Shown in pieces: positions 46,713 to 57,977 of a DNA stretch of 64,000 bases (positions within the stretch are counted from its first letter, which is position 1; each line of letters starts with the position of its first letter). The notes under the pieces were generated by a model. The model saw nothing but the letters and a program-made list of their open reading frames with translations, did not search any database and was not told the origin of the DNA. The DNA comes from Paragonimus westermani. Its lineage: Eukaryota; Platyhelminthes; Trematoda; Plagiorchiida; Troglotrematidae. Where the stretch lies: positions 53,188-117,187 of the forward strand of contig QNGE01000948.1 of NCBI GenBank assembly GCA_008508345.1, read 5' to 3'. The position numbers and the translations under genes are program-made.

Positions 46713-46831
46713 TGCTTTTTTCTTTCTCTCTTCCTATATAGGGTTTGCTTTTTCTTCATGGTTGTGTGGCAGTTAAGCACTAGTGTGAACCACTAATGTA
46801 TTGCTGTCTATGATGATGGTGATGTTGTTGA
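46713..46831 (+). mobile_element. severely 5'-truncated RTE insertion (3' tail only)
   Basis: Carries the same tail block as 8745-8836 (CTTCCTATATAGGGTTTGCT ... GTGAACCACTAATGTATTGC) followed by ATGATGGTGATG. It directly abuts the gypsy 2 fragment. The pattern fits a dead-on-arrival insertion of about 120 bp. Confidence 0.7.
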
Positions 46832-48079
46832 GATGTGTTGGCAGTTCGTTCGTCTATATAAGCAAAACAGGTAGACAAATATTATGGCGAATGGCTGGGC
46901 ACATCCCGAAATGATTGAAACAACTGGTGATACAACCGCCTTAACTTGATAAGGCATCTGCTCAATCACGCAATGGTCGATTGCTTGGCCGAATTCCAGT
47001 CCCTTCTGTGGCCGATAGGAGACAGAGAATGACTGTTTTGTTTTGGTGTGTTTCAGATTCCCAGTTCTCTCTGAACCAAATGATCGGGTTGCATGTCGGT
47101 TTGGGGATGAGTGATCAGTATGATACCTCCACTGTTCCGACTGTGTCTCATTTAAACTTGGTTCTCTGTCAGCGATAGCCGTAGGCGAATTTACCGCTCG
47201 CTTTGACCTTGGACGGGAGGTTTCAATTGTGACTAGTGTTCACAAAATCACTTGGCCAAGTCTACCATCCATTTCGTTTAACTTTCCCCAACTAAGGGAC
47301 ATGCAAATTGGGTAGCAAATACCCGACAAGCAGGTAATCGTATATATAAATCTTCTCGTCTCCAGCTGTTTCTACTACAGATCCTTCGTCAAATGACAAC
47401 TCATTGTCTTTGTTCGCTTTTTTGTGTTCTAGTTTCCGCGGACCAACTGTTAACTGGCTTGTTGACCTGCCCGAATGCAAAAGTCCCTTTCTGGCTTGGA
47501 ATGGACTCAGATCAGCGTACTTCCAGTGCGATGAGCAAGCCGATTGTTCTAAGTCCTCTGGACGTGGACGTCTTTCAGTTCATTTTCTCTCGAACCTTGG
47601 TAGGAGGTGACGATTTTTCTAACGGGACTGAATACTCATCTGTGAAGGAAAGAACATGAAAATACACAGTCCATAATGTTTCATTTGAATTCCCAGTGGA
47701 ATTTTTTGTGTCGGTTCGTCTTGTGTATCAGCAGTTCCTTCTCTTTCACCGACCTGTTGGACTCGTTCACTCATGACAAGTGGAGAGGTTGATTTTTCGA
47801 CATGTGAACTGGCAGCTTTGATCAAAATCCCTGTCCCCACACACCCTACTAATTAAGGTATATATTTTTATACTCAATATGGGTTCCTATTTTTGCCCAC
47901 GATTGTTGGAGCATCAGAAACTGCGTCTTGGAAAAACCAATGGTTGTCACTGTTTGACAGCAACACAACATCGTTTGACGCTATTGATTAACTGTCAGAC
48001 TGCCATGAGAAGAAAAGGAAGCTTCAGTTTACAGGTACGAGAAGAATGATACGGGATCTAATATGTAAAACCTTCTTTA
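46832..48079. other. no gene recognised; probable 3' part of gypsy 2
   Basis: The minus-strand continuation of the gypsy 2 integrase would run into this area. A 73-codon frame (47840-47619) has no motif that I know. LTRs were not identified. Confidence 0.35.
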
Positions 48080-50180
48080 ATTAAACGTGACTGGCGTATA
48101 ACTGGATGAATTGTCCGACCAGCCGTTTCTGAAAATAGCACTAGACTCCAGTTTTGCATTTGTTTTGTTGCCCGTCGCTAATGTATATTCCTGCTGTGAT
48201 GAAGCATCCATGTTGACCACTGCTCCGTTGAAAATTCTTTGGTTTTCATTTTGTTGCGTTCAGTGAACATATCCATCTGCTTGTGATAAGTTGTTCGTTA
48301 TGCTGTAGCTTTCCAGTCGCCACGTGGGCGTTCTGAATTCCTCGTGCTCAAAGTGTGGTTTCTGATCCGTTGGATAACCTTTGGTAGGCGGTGATCCACA
48401 ACAGAGCGCTTCGCCATTGTACCTCTTTCTGCAGACCCCTTCTGGTTTGGACGGATAACCGCTTCAGTTTAACGGGTAGGCTGTTATTTCATGATGAAGA
48501 ACATACTGCCGTTCTCAAGTGTTTAGTGGAAATAGGTCCACAAAATCCACCGACCAGAATTCCCATATTTCGGACACAAATCTTGGTTTTAGGGACTGCT
48601 CGGCTTTCTAGCTGTTGCCGTCCGGTGACGGATATCTGTGGTGGAAATCTCGATTCACCGATTACCCAAACCCCGAAACAACAGAAGATCTGACAAACGG
48701 CCAATCCAAATATCGCGTTAAAGATACAACATCAGGCATGGACGAACGGTCTCAGTGTTGTGCTTTCCGTCATTCGCCAATTCATGTGTTCCGTATTCCA
48801 CCAATTGACATACAGTTTATGATGTGCATGTGCTAATGAGATCAGCCAATGACAGGCTGTGATTTCTCTAATACTGTTGTACATCAATAAATTCGGCGTC
48901 TAAATTCATGAATAACAATTGCTTACTGCTACCAGTACCAGGTCTTCTCCTTATTACTTGCGTGGGAGGTTTCAATTCAAGTACGATTCCTAGGGCTATT
49001 GGAAGTCCTTAATTCTGAGTATCGCAATATGATTGACAGGCGTATCGCCTTTTATCCTCGGCATTATGCTTTATTTTCCTGTAGATTGCATGTGTCATTC
49101 CATAAGAATTTGCTACTGGTTCCCTCTTCATTTGTCTCAGAATGATCACCACATATGAGCTGTCGTCTTCACGTTACCACGTTGATGTCTCCCGCACTAT
49201 TTAGACCAACTCTCCCCGTTTGGAATGTGATGATTTTCAAATTCCCTCGTCATTTGTATATATTGGAATTCTCGTGCCTCTTTTCAGATCGTCGGACCCT
49301 TTCTGTTGAACCTCGTGTTGACGCTGTGAGCGCACTGGCGCTTGTAGATCTGGTTCGATTATTGAGTCGCTAACTCCCAAAATGACGTTCTGAGGTCCTT
49401 CACATGCCTAGGTTCAAGGAGGAAAGTCGGTGATATAGCTTTTAGCTCCAGGTTCGTGTATCCTAGCGAAACCACTTTTCTATAGGCGCAACGCCCATCG
49501 GGCTAGTTTGGCTCCCATTAACTCTGGAGGTTCTTGGTCCTCCTCCAAATAAAACAGATGACGTAGTAGGTACGATCTCTACTCGTCCAGTCAAACATTC
49601 CCTCTCAGTGGATAAAATCTTCTGCTCTGTTAACTTCAGAATTGTTGGTACGTTCGAATACTCCTTTCACTTTGAGTACTTTCTTAGTGCCATAGCCCTT
49701 GGTACCCGCCGCTGCATTGTGCGTTCCTCTTGTATTCGGAGGATTCGGTGTCAGTCCTTGCTCGTGTACTCATGTGAACGCTCTGTGGACTTCGTCGGTT
49801 CAGTCGAGTTTCTTGTGTCTTCGAAGGAATTCGTACAGTGTTAACAGTATGGAGTGTAAAATTTTCACAAACCGACTGCAATAGTCCGCTCGACTCAAAA
49901 ACACTGCCAACGTTCGCCTACACTTCAAAGCCATGTTCTCTCTAATCACCATTACTTTCCCTGGCAATGAGCTGATTTCACCATGACTAAATCTATATCC
50001 CAGTAGCACCACCGACAGCCGTCTGAGTTATAATTGACCAACATATATCTGAACTTGTTTCAAGACAGTATCCAATTGTGCACGAAGTTCCGACTCCATA
50101 TCACAACATACCACAGTAGCATCACATGTACCAATATGACCAAAAAACACTCGGTCTCATCCAAAAGCCTGTTGTAGTTT
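48080..50180 (-). pseudogene. Ty3/gypsy lineage 2, copy A (RT-RNase H-integrase)
   Basis: Minus strand. The end of RT at 50160-49780 contains SELRAQLDTVLKQVQIYV, LGYRFSHGEISSLPGKVMVI and FLSRADYCSRFVKILHSILL, then YEFLRRHKKLDWTDEVHRAF. The end of RNase H, PPELMGAKLARWALRL, is near 49500. Integrase at 48830-48080 has EIWEFWSVDFVDLFPL and traces of the 'TTAYHPQADGMVERFN' motif (RTTYHKQMDMFTERN). Stops and frameshifts occur in all parts. This lineage differs from gypsy 1 in RT and RNase H signatures. The 5' part is cut off by the RTE leader near 50445. Confidence 0.78.
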
Positions 50181-50990
50181 CCAATGTATCCAGTGCGCGC
50201 ATCAGCGCTCCAAATCAGACATTATTGTCTTATCCACTGCGCCCTTGGGCTAAGCAAGCGTCTCACTGCCCAGTGAGTCGGACTTACATCATTGGCTGTG
50301 GGCACGATCGACCGAGAAAAACTTGTATTCTGTTGTCGCACCGGTCGGACCGATTACTCAGACTCGAATTGCAGTTCTTCACTTCAACCCCTTTCTGCAA
50401 CATAAACGACCGGGAGGTATCAGATGTTATCGTTACTATGGCAGTGACATCCCTGATTCATTGCCACTCACCTTCTATTTTGCCTCCAACTTTTCTGCCT
50501 TCCCTGTGCCCTCGTGTGATAATTGTTATCCAAAGCCAAGACAACTGATAAACATTTGCACCTTCAGTGTTTGTACTCCCTGACAAGTCGGCCAGCAAAC
50601 TGCTCTCGCAATTATTCTGAGGTATGGGGCTTGATGCGAGTGTACGATCCTAGTACTGTCATCTACTTGAGCTTACCTCTAGATAACTCTTGATCTAAGT
50701 GCTCCTCTCCTGGCGGTCCTGGTGACGCTGAGCCAGAGTCTCATAGTCAAGCTGGAATGAGGATCGCACTGAGTTTCAGGGAAGAGTAATGTTTGCTCAG
50801 TTGGATCAGCGAACAGTGGCCTGTGTCCTGTTAGAACCAATACATCGGTTAGGGTGTCACTGCAAATCAGAAAGGCGTTGTGTATTCATTTTATCGGAGT
50901 ATGCTCCAACGGACAGCTGTTCGGATGTTACCAAAGATGCGTTCTATGACGCCTTCGGTGATCCTCTAAAGCAGACTGATCACTGACATC
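48643..50990. repeat. 2,348-bp duplicated block, copy A
   Basis: Every stretch that I compared is identical to 51712-54059, at a constant offset of 3069 bp. All open frames inside are the same in both copies. Immediately after 50990 the two copies diverge by about six changes in 40 bp. Contents: most of the gypsy 2 relic and the 5' end of an RTE. Confidence 0.9.
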
Positions 50991-51032
50991 ACCATACTAA
51001 CGGCAATTTTAACGCTCAGCCTAGTTGTCCTT
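50445..51032 (+). pseudogene. RTE 5' leader and endonuclease start, interrupted
   Basis: Leader from about 50445, then the endonuclease: QVGQQTALAIIL, then AGMRIALSF, CKSERRCVFILSEYAPTDS and VTKDAFYDAFGDPL, ending in a GNFNAQ-like trace near 51025. These match the family's 'RRCLFVISAYAPTD..VKDAFY..AGDFNAQ'. It stops at 51032, where an RTE in the opposite orientation begins. Confidence 0.75.
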
Positions 51033-51616
51033 CTCCCATCATTGTCATCATAACAGCCATGAGCCTGACCAAAAGGTACTGTGGCTCGGGCCGCCGCTCA
51101 CTTCAACAGTGACGTGGAATATCCTAGAAAGAAACGTTATTAAAAAGGTCAACAAATACTAAAAGAAGACTAAGCGGAAGAACTAGAAATGGTATGGATA
51201 CAGGTACGCCATTGACTGCGACACATCGCCATCTCGGATAGTGTATTTAACCAGCGGTTTGAGTGATCACGAGGAACCCATCCAGGCAGGCGATACCTGC
51301 CCACTTTGCTCAGTGGAGCAGTCAAGGTCTTCATATCTCGTGATCATGTTGTTGCTTGACCACCACGCCGTTTTACCCAACCGCTGGTAGGCTCATTATA
51401 TAATGCCCGGTACGGTAAACGCTCAGCTGGCATACGGAGCACCTGACCCAACCATCGCAAGCTGTGCAACGTAATTAGTTGACCAATTGACCGCGCATCC
51501 CGAGCGTTGCGGAATACGCGCCGGCGAACTGCCACATTGTTCACGCGATCAGTACACTTTATGTGGGCCAATTGGCGGAGACAACGATGGTCAAACACAG
51601 CAAGCCTGTTGATATC
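51033..51616 (-). mobile_element. young 5'-truncated RTE copy, inserted on the opposite strand
   Basis: On the minus strand the 3' end is a triplet-rich tail (ATGATGACAATGATGG) at 51033, preceded by the GTTGAAGTGAGCGGCGGCC block. The C-terminal coding region (51616-51200) differs from the copy at 42325-43170 by a single residue in about 90 (R for H in FDHRCLRQL). It has the same in-frame TGA after GGQATT. The 5' end is lost in the N gap. Confidence 0.8.
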
Positions 51617-51711
51617 NNNNNNNNNNNNNNNNNNNNNNNNNNNNNNNNNNNNNNNNNNNNNNNNNNNNNNNNNNNNNNNNNNNNNNNNNNNNNNNNNNNN
51701 NNNNNNNNNNN
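51617..51711. other. assembly gap, 95 N
   Basis: Run of 95 N between the inverted RTE copy and the second copy of the 2,348-bp block. Open frames reported across it are not meaningful. Confidence 0.98.
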
Positions 51712-53249
51712 GGAAATCTCGATTCACCGATTACCCAAACCCCGAAACAACAGAAGATCTGACAAACGGCCAATCCAAATATCGCGTTAAAGATACAACA
51801 TCAGGCATGGACGAACGGTCTCAGTGTTGTGCTTTCCGTCATTCGCCAATTCATGTGTTCCGTATTCCACCAATTGACATACAGTTTATGATGTGCATGT
51901 GCTAATGAGATCAGCCAATGACAGGCTGTGATTTCTCTAATACTGTTGTACATCAATAAATTCGGCGTCTAAATTCATGAATAACAATTGCTTACTGCTA
52001 CCAGTACCAGGTCTTCTCCTTATTACTTGCGTGGGAGGTTTCAATTCAAGTACGATTCCTAGGGCTATTGGAAGTCCTTAATTCTGAGTATCGCAATATG
52101 ATTGACAGGCGTATCGCCTTTTATCCTCGGCATTATGCTTTATTTTCCTGTAGATTGCATGTGTCATTCCATAAGAATTTGCTACTGGTTCCCTCTTCAT
52201 TTGTCTCAGAATGATCACCACATATGAGCTGTCGTCTTCACGTTACCACGTTGATGTCTCCCGCACTATTTAGACCAACTCTCCCCGTTTGGAATGTGAT
52301 GATTTTCAAATTCCCTCGTCATTTGTATATATTGGAATTCTCGTGCCTCTTTTCAGATCGTCGGACCCTTTCTGTTGAACCTCGTGTTGACGCTGTGAGC
52401 GCACTGGCGCTTGTAGATCTGGTTCGATTATTGAGTCGCTAACTCCCAAAATGACGTTCTGAGGTCCTTCACATGCCTAGGTTCAAGGAGGAAAGTCGGT
52501 GATATAGCTTTTAGCTCCAGGTTCGTGTATCCTAGCGAAACCACTTTTCTATAGGCGCAACGCCCATCGGGCTAGTTTGGCTCCCATTAACTCTGGAGGT
52601 TCTTGGTCCTCCTCCAAATAAAACAGATGACGTAGTAGGTACGATCTCTACTCGTCCAGTCAAACATTCCCTCTCAGTGGATAAAATCTTCTGCTCTGTT
52701 AACTTCAGAATTGTTGGTACGTTCGAATACTCCTTTCACTTTGAGTACTTTCTTAGTGCCATAGCCCTTGGTACCCGCCGCTGCATTGTGCGTTCCTCTT
52801 GTATTCGGAGGATTCGGTGTCAGTCCTTGCTCGTGTACTCATGTGAACGCTCTGTGGACTTCGTCGGTTCAGTCGAGTTTCTTGTGTCTTCGAAGGAATT
52901 CGTACAGTGTTAACAGTATGGAGTGTAAAATTTTCACAAACCGACTGCAATAGTCCGCTCGACTCAAAAACACTGCCAACGTTCGCCTACACTTCAAAGC
53001 CATGTTCTCTCTAATCACCATTACTTTCCCTGGCAATGAGCTGATTTCACCATGACTAAATCTATATCCCAGTAGCACCACCGACAGCCGTCTGAGTTAT
53101 AATTGACCAACATATATCTGAACTTGTTTCAAGACAGTATCCAATTGTGCACGAAGTTCCGACTCCATATCACAACATACCACAGTAGCATCACATGTAC
53201 CAATATGACCAAAAAACACTCGGTCTCATCCAAAAGCCTGTTGTAGTTT
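51712..53249 (-). pseudogene. Ty3/gypsy lineage 2, copy B (truncated by gap)
   Basis: Carries the same RT end, RNase H end and first part of the integrase as copy A, all on the minus strand. The rest of the integrase is lost in the N gap. Confidence 0.75.
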
Positions 53250-54059
53250 CCAATGTATCCAGTGCGCGCATCAGCGCTCCAAATCAGACATTATTGTCTT
53301 ATCCACTGCGCCCTTGGGCTAAGCAAGCGTCTCACTGCCCAGTGAGTCGGACTTACATCATTGGCTGTGGGCACGATCGACCGAGAAAAACTTGTATTCT
53401 GTTGTCGCACCGGTCGGACCGATTACTCAGACTCGAATTGCAGTTCTTCACTTCAACCCCTTTCTGCAACATAAACGACCGGGAGGTATCAGATGTTATC
53501 GTTACTATGGCAGTGACATCCCTGATTCATTGCCACTCACCTTCTATTTTGCCTCCAACTTTTCTGCCTTCCCTGTGCCCTCGTGTGATAATTGTTATCC
53601 AAAGCCAAGACAACTGATAAACATTTGCACCTTCAGTGTTTGTACTCCCTGACAAGTCGGCCAGCAAACTGCTCTCGCAATTATTCTGAGGTATGGGGCT
53701 TGATGCGAGTGTACGATCCTAGTACTGTCATCTACTTGAGCTTACCTCTAGATAACTCTTGATCTAAGTGCTCCTCTCCTGGCGGTCCTGGTGACGCTGA
53801 GCCAGAGTCTCATAGTCAAGCTGGAATGAGGATCGCACTGAGTTTCAGGGAAGAGTAATGTTTGCTCAGTTGGATCAGCGAACAGTGGCCTGTGTCCTGT
53901 TAGAACCAATACATCGGTTAGGGTGTCACTGCAAATCAGAAAGGCGTTGTGTATTCATTTTATCGGAGTATGCTCCAACGGACAGCTGTTCGGATGTTAC
54001 CAAAGATGCGTTCTATGACGCCTTCGGTGATCCTCTAAAGCAGACTGATCACTGACATC
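51712..54059. repeat. 2,348-bp duplicated block, copy B
   Basis: Same sequence as 48643-50990. It begins at the first base after the N gap, so its true left limit is unknown. Its right end continues into a nearly complete RTE rather than the inverted insertion seen after copy A. Confidence 0.9.
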
Positions 54060-56470
54060 ATCATACTAGCGGACAATTTTAACGTTCAGCCTGGTTGTCT
54101 TTAACTAGAGGAAAAGCGACTGGTAAGCACGTTCGGTGTTTGAGCACAACACATTGACAATGGCGAGAGATTGCTGCAAGTATGCGCATCTCAGAGTTTG
54201 TACATTTCCAATACCGCATTTCAACATAGGGAGAGGCATTGTGTTGCATGCAGAACTTACAGTGCTTTGCAGCCATGAACACAACTTGATCATGTAACAG
54301 TCAATTACAGATGGCGCCACCTTTTTAGAGACCGTCGTGCATTTTGGAACAACCACCTGAAACCGGGGCATGTTGTGCATGCCCGTTTTGCGTTGTAGCT
54401 TACTCAGAGGCCCTGTACTGGTAAATGTAGAATATCTAACTGGTATTCGATCGAGGAGAGTGTAAGGAACGCTTATCGGGAGGTGTTGATGAGCAGATTA
54501 CACAGTTCGAGTCACGTAGGAGAACCTAACAAACACTGGGAACAGATCGCAGCAGCCGTGAAAAATTGTTGTGAAGAGGTATGTTCCGAAGGAGGTGTGT
54601 AGTTGCGAAAGAACTGGATTTGTGTGAAGTAGGTGGGCATTTTGAGCAAGCGTCGCTCGATTCCGTCTGGCTGTGAATATGGTGAAATTTTTTGAGGACC
54701 TAAACGCAAGCTGATCGAGGGATTACGCAAAGGTCGTGAGGACCGCTTGTTCGGACATTCAAAAAAGGTAGAGCGAGCCTTTTTGTCTGGGAATAGCAGA
54801 AATCCATTTTCCCTGGTCCGGTGTAAGTAAGACCGTATGTGAAAAGTATGGTTCACTTATTGGCAGCCAGTTTCGCAACTTGACAGGTTGGCTGAACGTC
54901 CAGCTGTCCTCAACCACGACGCGATAGGGAGAGGTTGATACCATGACTGATGAGACCCTTCTAGACGGTTTTAGCGAATTGAAGAGGTACTTCATGATTA
55001 ACGCTCGCCGACAGCAATTCTCGTTTTCAAATGGGGGTCCGAATTCTGTGTAACAACTATGGGGGCGTCAGTTTAGTGTTTGTTGCGTTCGAGTTACTCA
55101 CAGGTTTCATTCTATATCAGCTTACAAAGCCCAGAGAAAGTTGGATACTTGAGCGGGCAGGATTTCGGACCTGTGGAGGATACGTTGATCACCTTTTTGC
55201 CCTGCGATGGATCTTGGAACCTCTGTCTTCTCATGAGCAGCGGACGGTCGTGGTCTTTTGAGACCTGAAGACTGCTTTCGATTCGGTTGCACATACAGTC
55301 CTCTGGAACTGCCTTCTTCACATGCGAGCGCCATGGAAATACTTGAATCTGTTGAGGTCACTGTGTGCTCATTGTGCAAGCAAGCTGAGGGTTCATGGAC
55401 AGATGTCTCGGTCGTTCACCACTTCTGGTGGTGTTCGTCGATCGTATCTGATCTATCTTTTCCGTTCGACCTCGTCATGGGTGAAATTCCTTGAGATGCG
55501 TTTGAGGAATTCAGTGAGCATTTTGTTGAACTTCTTTGCGCTAGGTTGACCTACATGGAGTGTGCGGATGGCGTTATTATACTTAGCCCCCCCCCCTGCC
55601 GAAGACATGCTGAACAAGGGGACTGACCTTGCTAGTTTATGTGGAATGCACTTCGCACCTTGAAAATGCAACATGCCACTCCAAGACTGGAGCATTCCTA
55701 CTGTTACTCTCTTGATTGCAGACACTTGAGGCTGTGGACACTCACATACTTTGGTAGTACTATCTCGTCAGCCCGTATTATTGCTGGCGGGATAGCGAGG
55801 GCACGAGTTGCCTTTGCCAACCTGTGGCATCGAGATGTTCGGTTGTAGGATATAAAATTGTTGGGTGCGTTCTGTTTTGCTCCATGATTCGGAAACTGCC
55901 TGTTCGCGACGAAGATGTCAGCAGACTTACTATGTCTGATCATCGCTGCCTCTGCCAATCAGCGCACATTAGGTGGACTGTCCTCGTGAACAACACGGCC
56001 GTTCGCGGATGCGTATTCCGTGGTGTTCGGGTGCTCAGTTGATCACGTCACACAGCCTACGGTGGTTGGATCACGTAGTCCACATGCCAGCTGATCGTGC
56101 ACCATACCGGATATTGTATACCGAGACCACCAACGGTTGAGTGAAACCGCGTGGTGGTCAAACAGCACCATGGTGACGAAGTGTGAAGACCCTGACTGTT
56201 CCAGCAAAGTGAGTAATGTGTCGCCTGCCTGAATGAGATGCTCGTGATCACTCCATTCACTGGTTAGAGACGCTATACAAAATTGCTATGTACCGTAGCT
56301 AGTGGCTTCCCTGCATCCCTACCATCTTTATTTCTTCCGTTTAATATTCTTTCTTATTTTTATTATCACTATTACTAGCATACAACCTTTTCAGCACCCT
56401 TTTATCTTTCAAGATACCTCACTTCAATGTTGAGGTGAACGGCGGCCCAAGCTACAGTACCTTTTAGTCA
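53514..56470 (+). pseudogene. RTE-type LINE, nearly full length, decayed
   Basis: The leader starts at about 53514 and the endonuclease near 53630 (CKSERRCVFILSEYAPTDS), continuing at 54062-54330 with the family's 'TQLDHVTVNYRW' motif (54280-54310). Linker: IPSGCEYGEIF and KLIEGLRKGREDRLFGHSKK (54650-54770). RT: YGGVSLVFVAFELLTGFIL, GFRTCGGYVDHLFALRWILE, VVVFxDLKTAFDSVAHTVLW (stop at 55259-55261) and VRVHGQMSRSFTTSGGVRR. The YADD box is not recognisable. C-terminal motifs run to about 56280 (HSLRWLDHVVHMPADRAPY) and the 3' untranslated end to about 56470. It retains TGG where the two young copies have TGA. Confidence 0.82.
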
Positions 56471-57977
56471 AGTTAATGGCTGTTATGATTATGAGGGTGT
56501 TACTCGGTTGTTGGTGCCTTATGAGCAAACAGGTCTTAGAATCTGTACGGATCATCGTTATTAAAGACTCACTCGACCGTGGACTGGGGTAAGGAGGTTG
56601 TGAAAATAGGAATCTTAACCGAGTGTAAGTGATTGGCGTCGTTCTGTTACTGTTCCGTGAAAATCAGGAAATCGTGTCTCGCTGACAGCTTGGTGAACCT
56701 CAGGTCAATCACGGCGTCTGTTGCAGCTAGGAAACCTGCTCCAAGGTTCGTCTGTCTGGTTTTTTGAAAACAACAAAGCGGTATCTCGCGAGTTGGCCAC
56801 CAGTATGTACTTCGTCTTTCTCACCAAGAGGCGACGGGCCAGGGCCTTCAATTATTTTGATCACCATCGACTTATGGCCTGTGCTTTCTTTTCTTTAAAA
56901 GAGATCAACTAAGTAACCCTCCCTGTATCATCCAGACGTTCTTCCCATCAACCTCGATGCATGTATATACTGCGGTTACTTATTCCACTTTATTCGTATA
57001 CTCGTAGCGGATCGTAATAGTAATACCGATTCCTCCATCTGGCTTCAGAGGTACGATATATTCATCCTTCGTTGATGTTCCCAGATGTTCGCTAGTCGGG
57101 CAATACTTTCGTGTTGGCGACCATTCTCAACCCGTTTGCTCAATCGATACTAAATTTAAACGGACATCTTGCATAGGTGGTATCTTTTTTAACGATTGAA
57201 AAGTACATTCCACCAGGCAAAAGCTTCAATTTCTTTGATTTTTGATGATCTATGCCGACGGATCAACGGCTTCGACAAACACGGTTTGTATTATGTGTGA
57301 TCTTACTGTTTGCCTGCACACAGACACAAAATGAAGCCTAGTTTCTGGATGATTATATGTAACTTGGTGAATTATTTGGGCACCAGTTCTCCTTAGACTT
57401 CGTCTGTTGCTACCAACAATTGCTATTTAGCGATTGCTGGTAGCAACAACAAGGACGAATTGAACGAGACAGGAGTAGCTGGATGCAGAACTGAAAGGAA
57501 CGCAGTTCATTGCAATGGAAGCGCCACTAACTTTAATCACACATCATTCAGGACGTGTATGCTTTCTCCTTTAGGCCCCACCCAAAAAGACGACGGTATG
57601 CGGTACCAATTCTAGTCGCTAAAGCCCTCATCCTTCAAACTTACGTCACAAGCTGACCGCCTGACTGTCGTTTCCGGCCTACTTTGGTCGTGAAAAAAGT
57701 GCACGGCATGGACAACAGTGATTTGGGTCCCATTTTTAACGTAAAATAACTGCATCTAGAACCTAGTTCTGGTAGGGCTAGTCAGTTCGTCATCACAATA
57801 CTCAGATGTGTCTAGCCAACTTCCTGGTGATTCTCAGTAATCATCCTGCCAACTCACTATCCTGAATGGCCACTCAAAACGACCTTAAAACGGCACACCG
57901 CGCAATAACACATCGGCCAAGTTAACCGAATGAAATTGTTTATACTTGGTAATTGAAATCAATTTGAAAACGCTTGA
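56471..57977. other. no gene recognised; one hairpin
   Basis: No supported coding sequence. The only structure noticed is the inverted repeat at 57406-57447. Confidence 0.4.
57406..57447. repeat. 19-bp inverted repeat, 4-nt loop
   Basis: GTTGCTACCAACAATTGCT, ATTT, AGCGATTGCTGGTAGCAAC: arms pair with two mismatches. Could form a stable stem in RNA, but there is no sign of a gene around it. Confidence 0.6.

Noticed and set aside
50126..50548. 140-codon plus-strand frame (and its copy at 53195-53617)
   Set aside because: Its left end overlaps gypsy 2 RT on the other strand and its right end overlaps the RTE leader. A trace resembling the end of another gypsy pol (VLHFNPFLQHKRPGG) was noted but is too weak to annotate.
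51344..51905. Open frames running through the N gap
   Set aside because: They join an RTE fragment and a gypsy fragment across unknown sequence.
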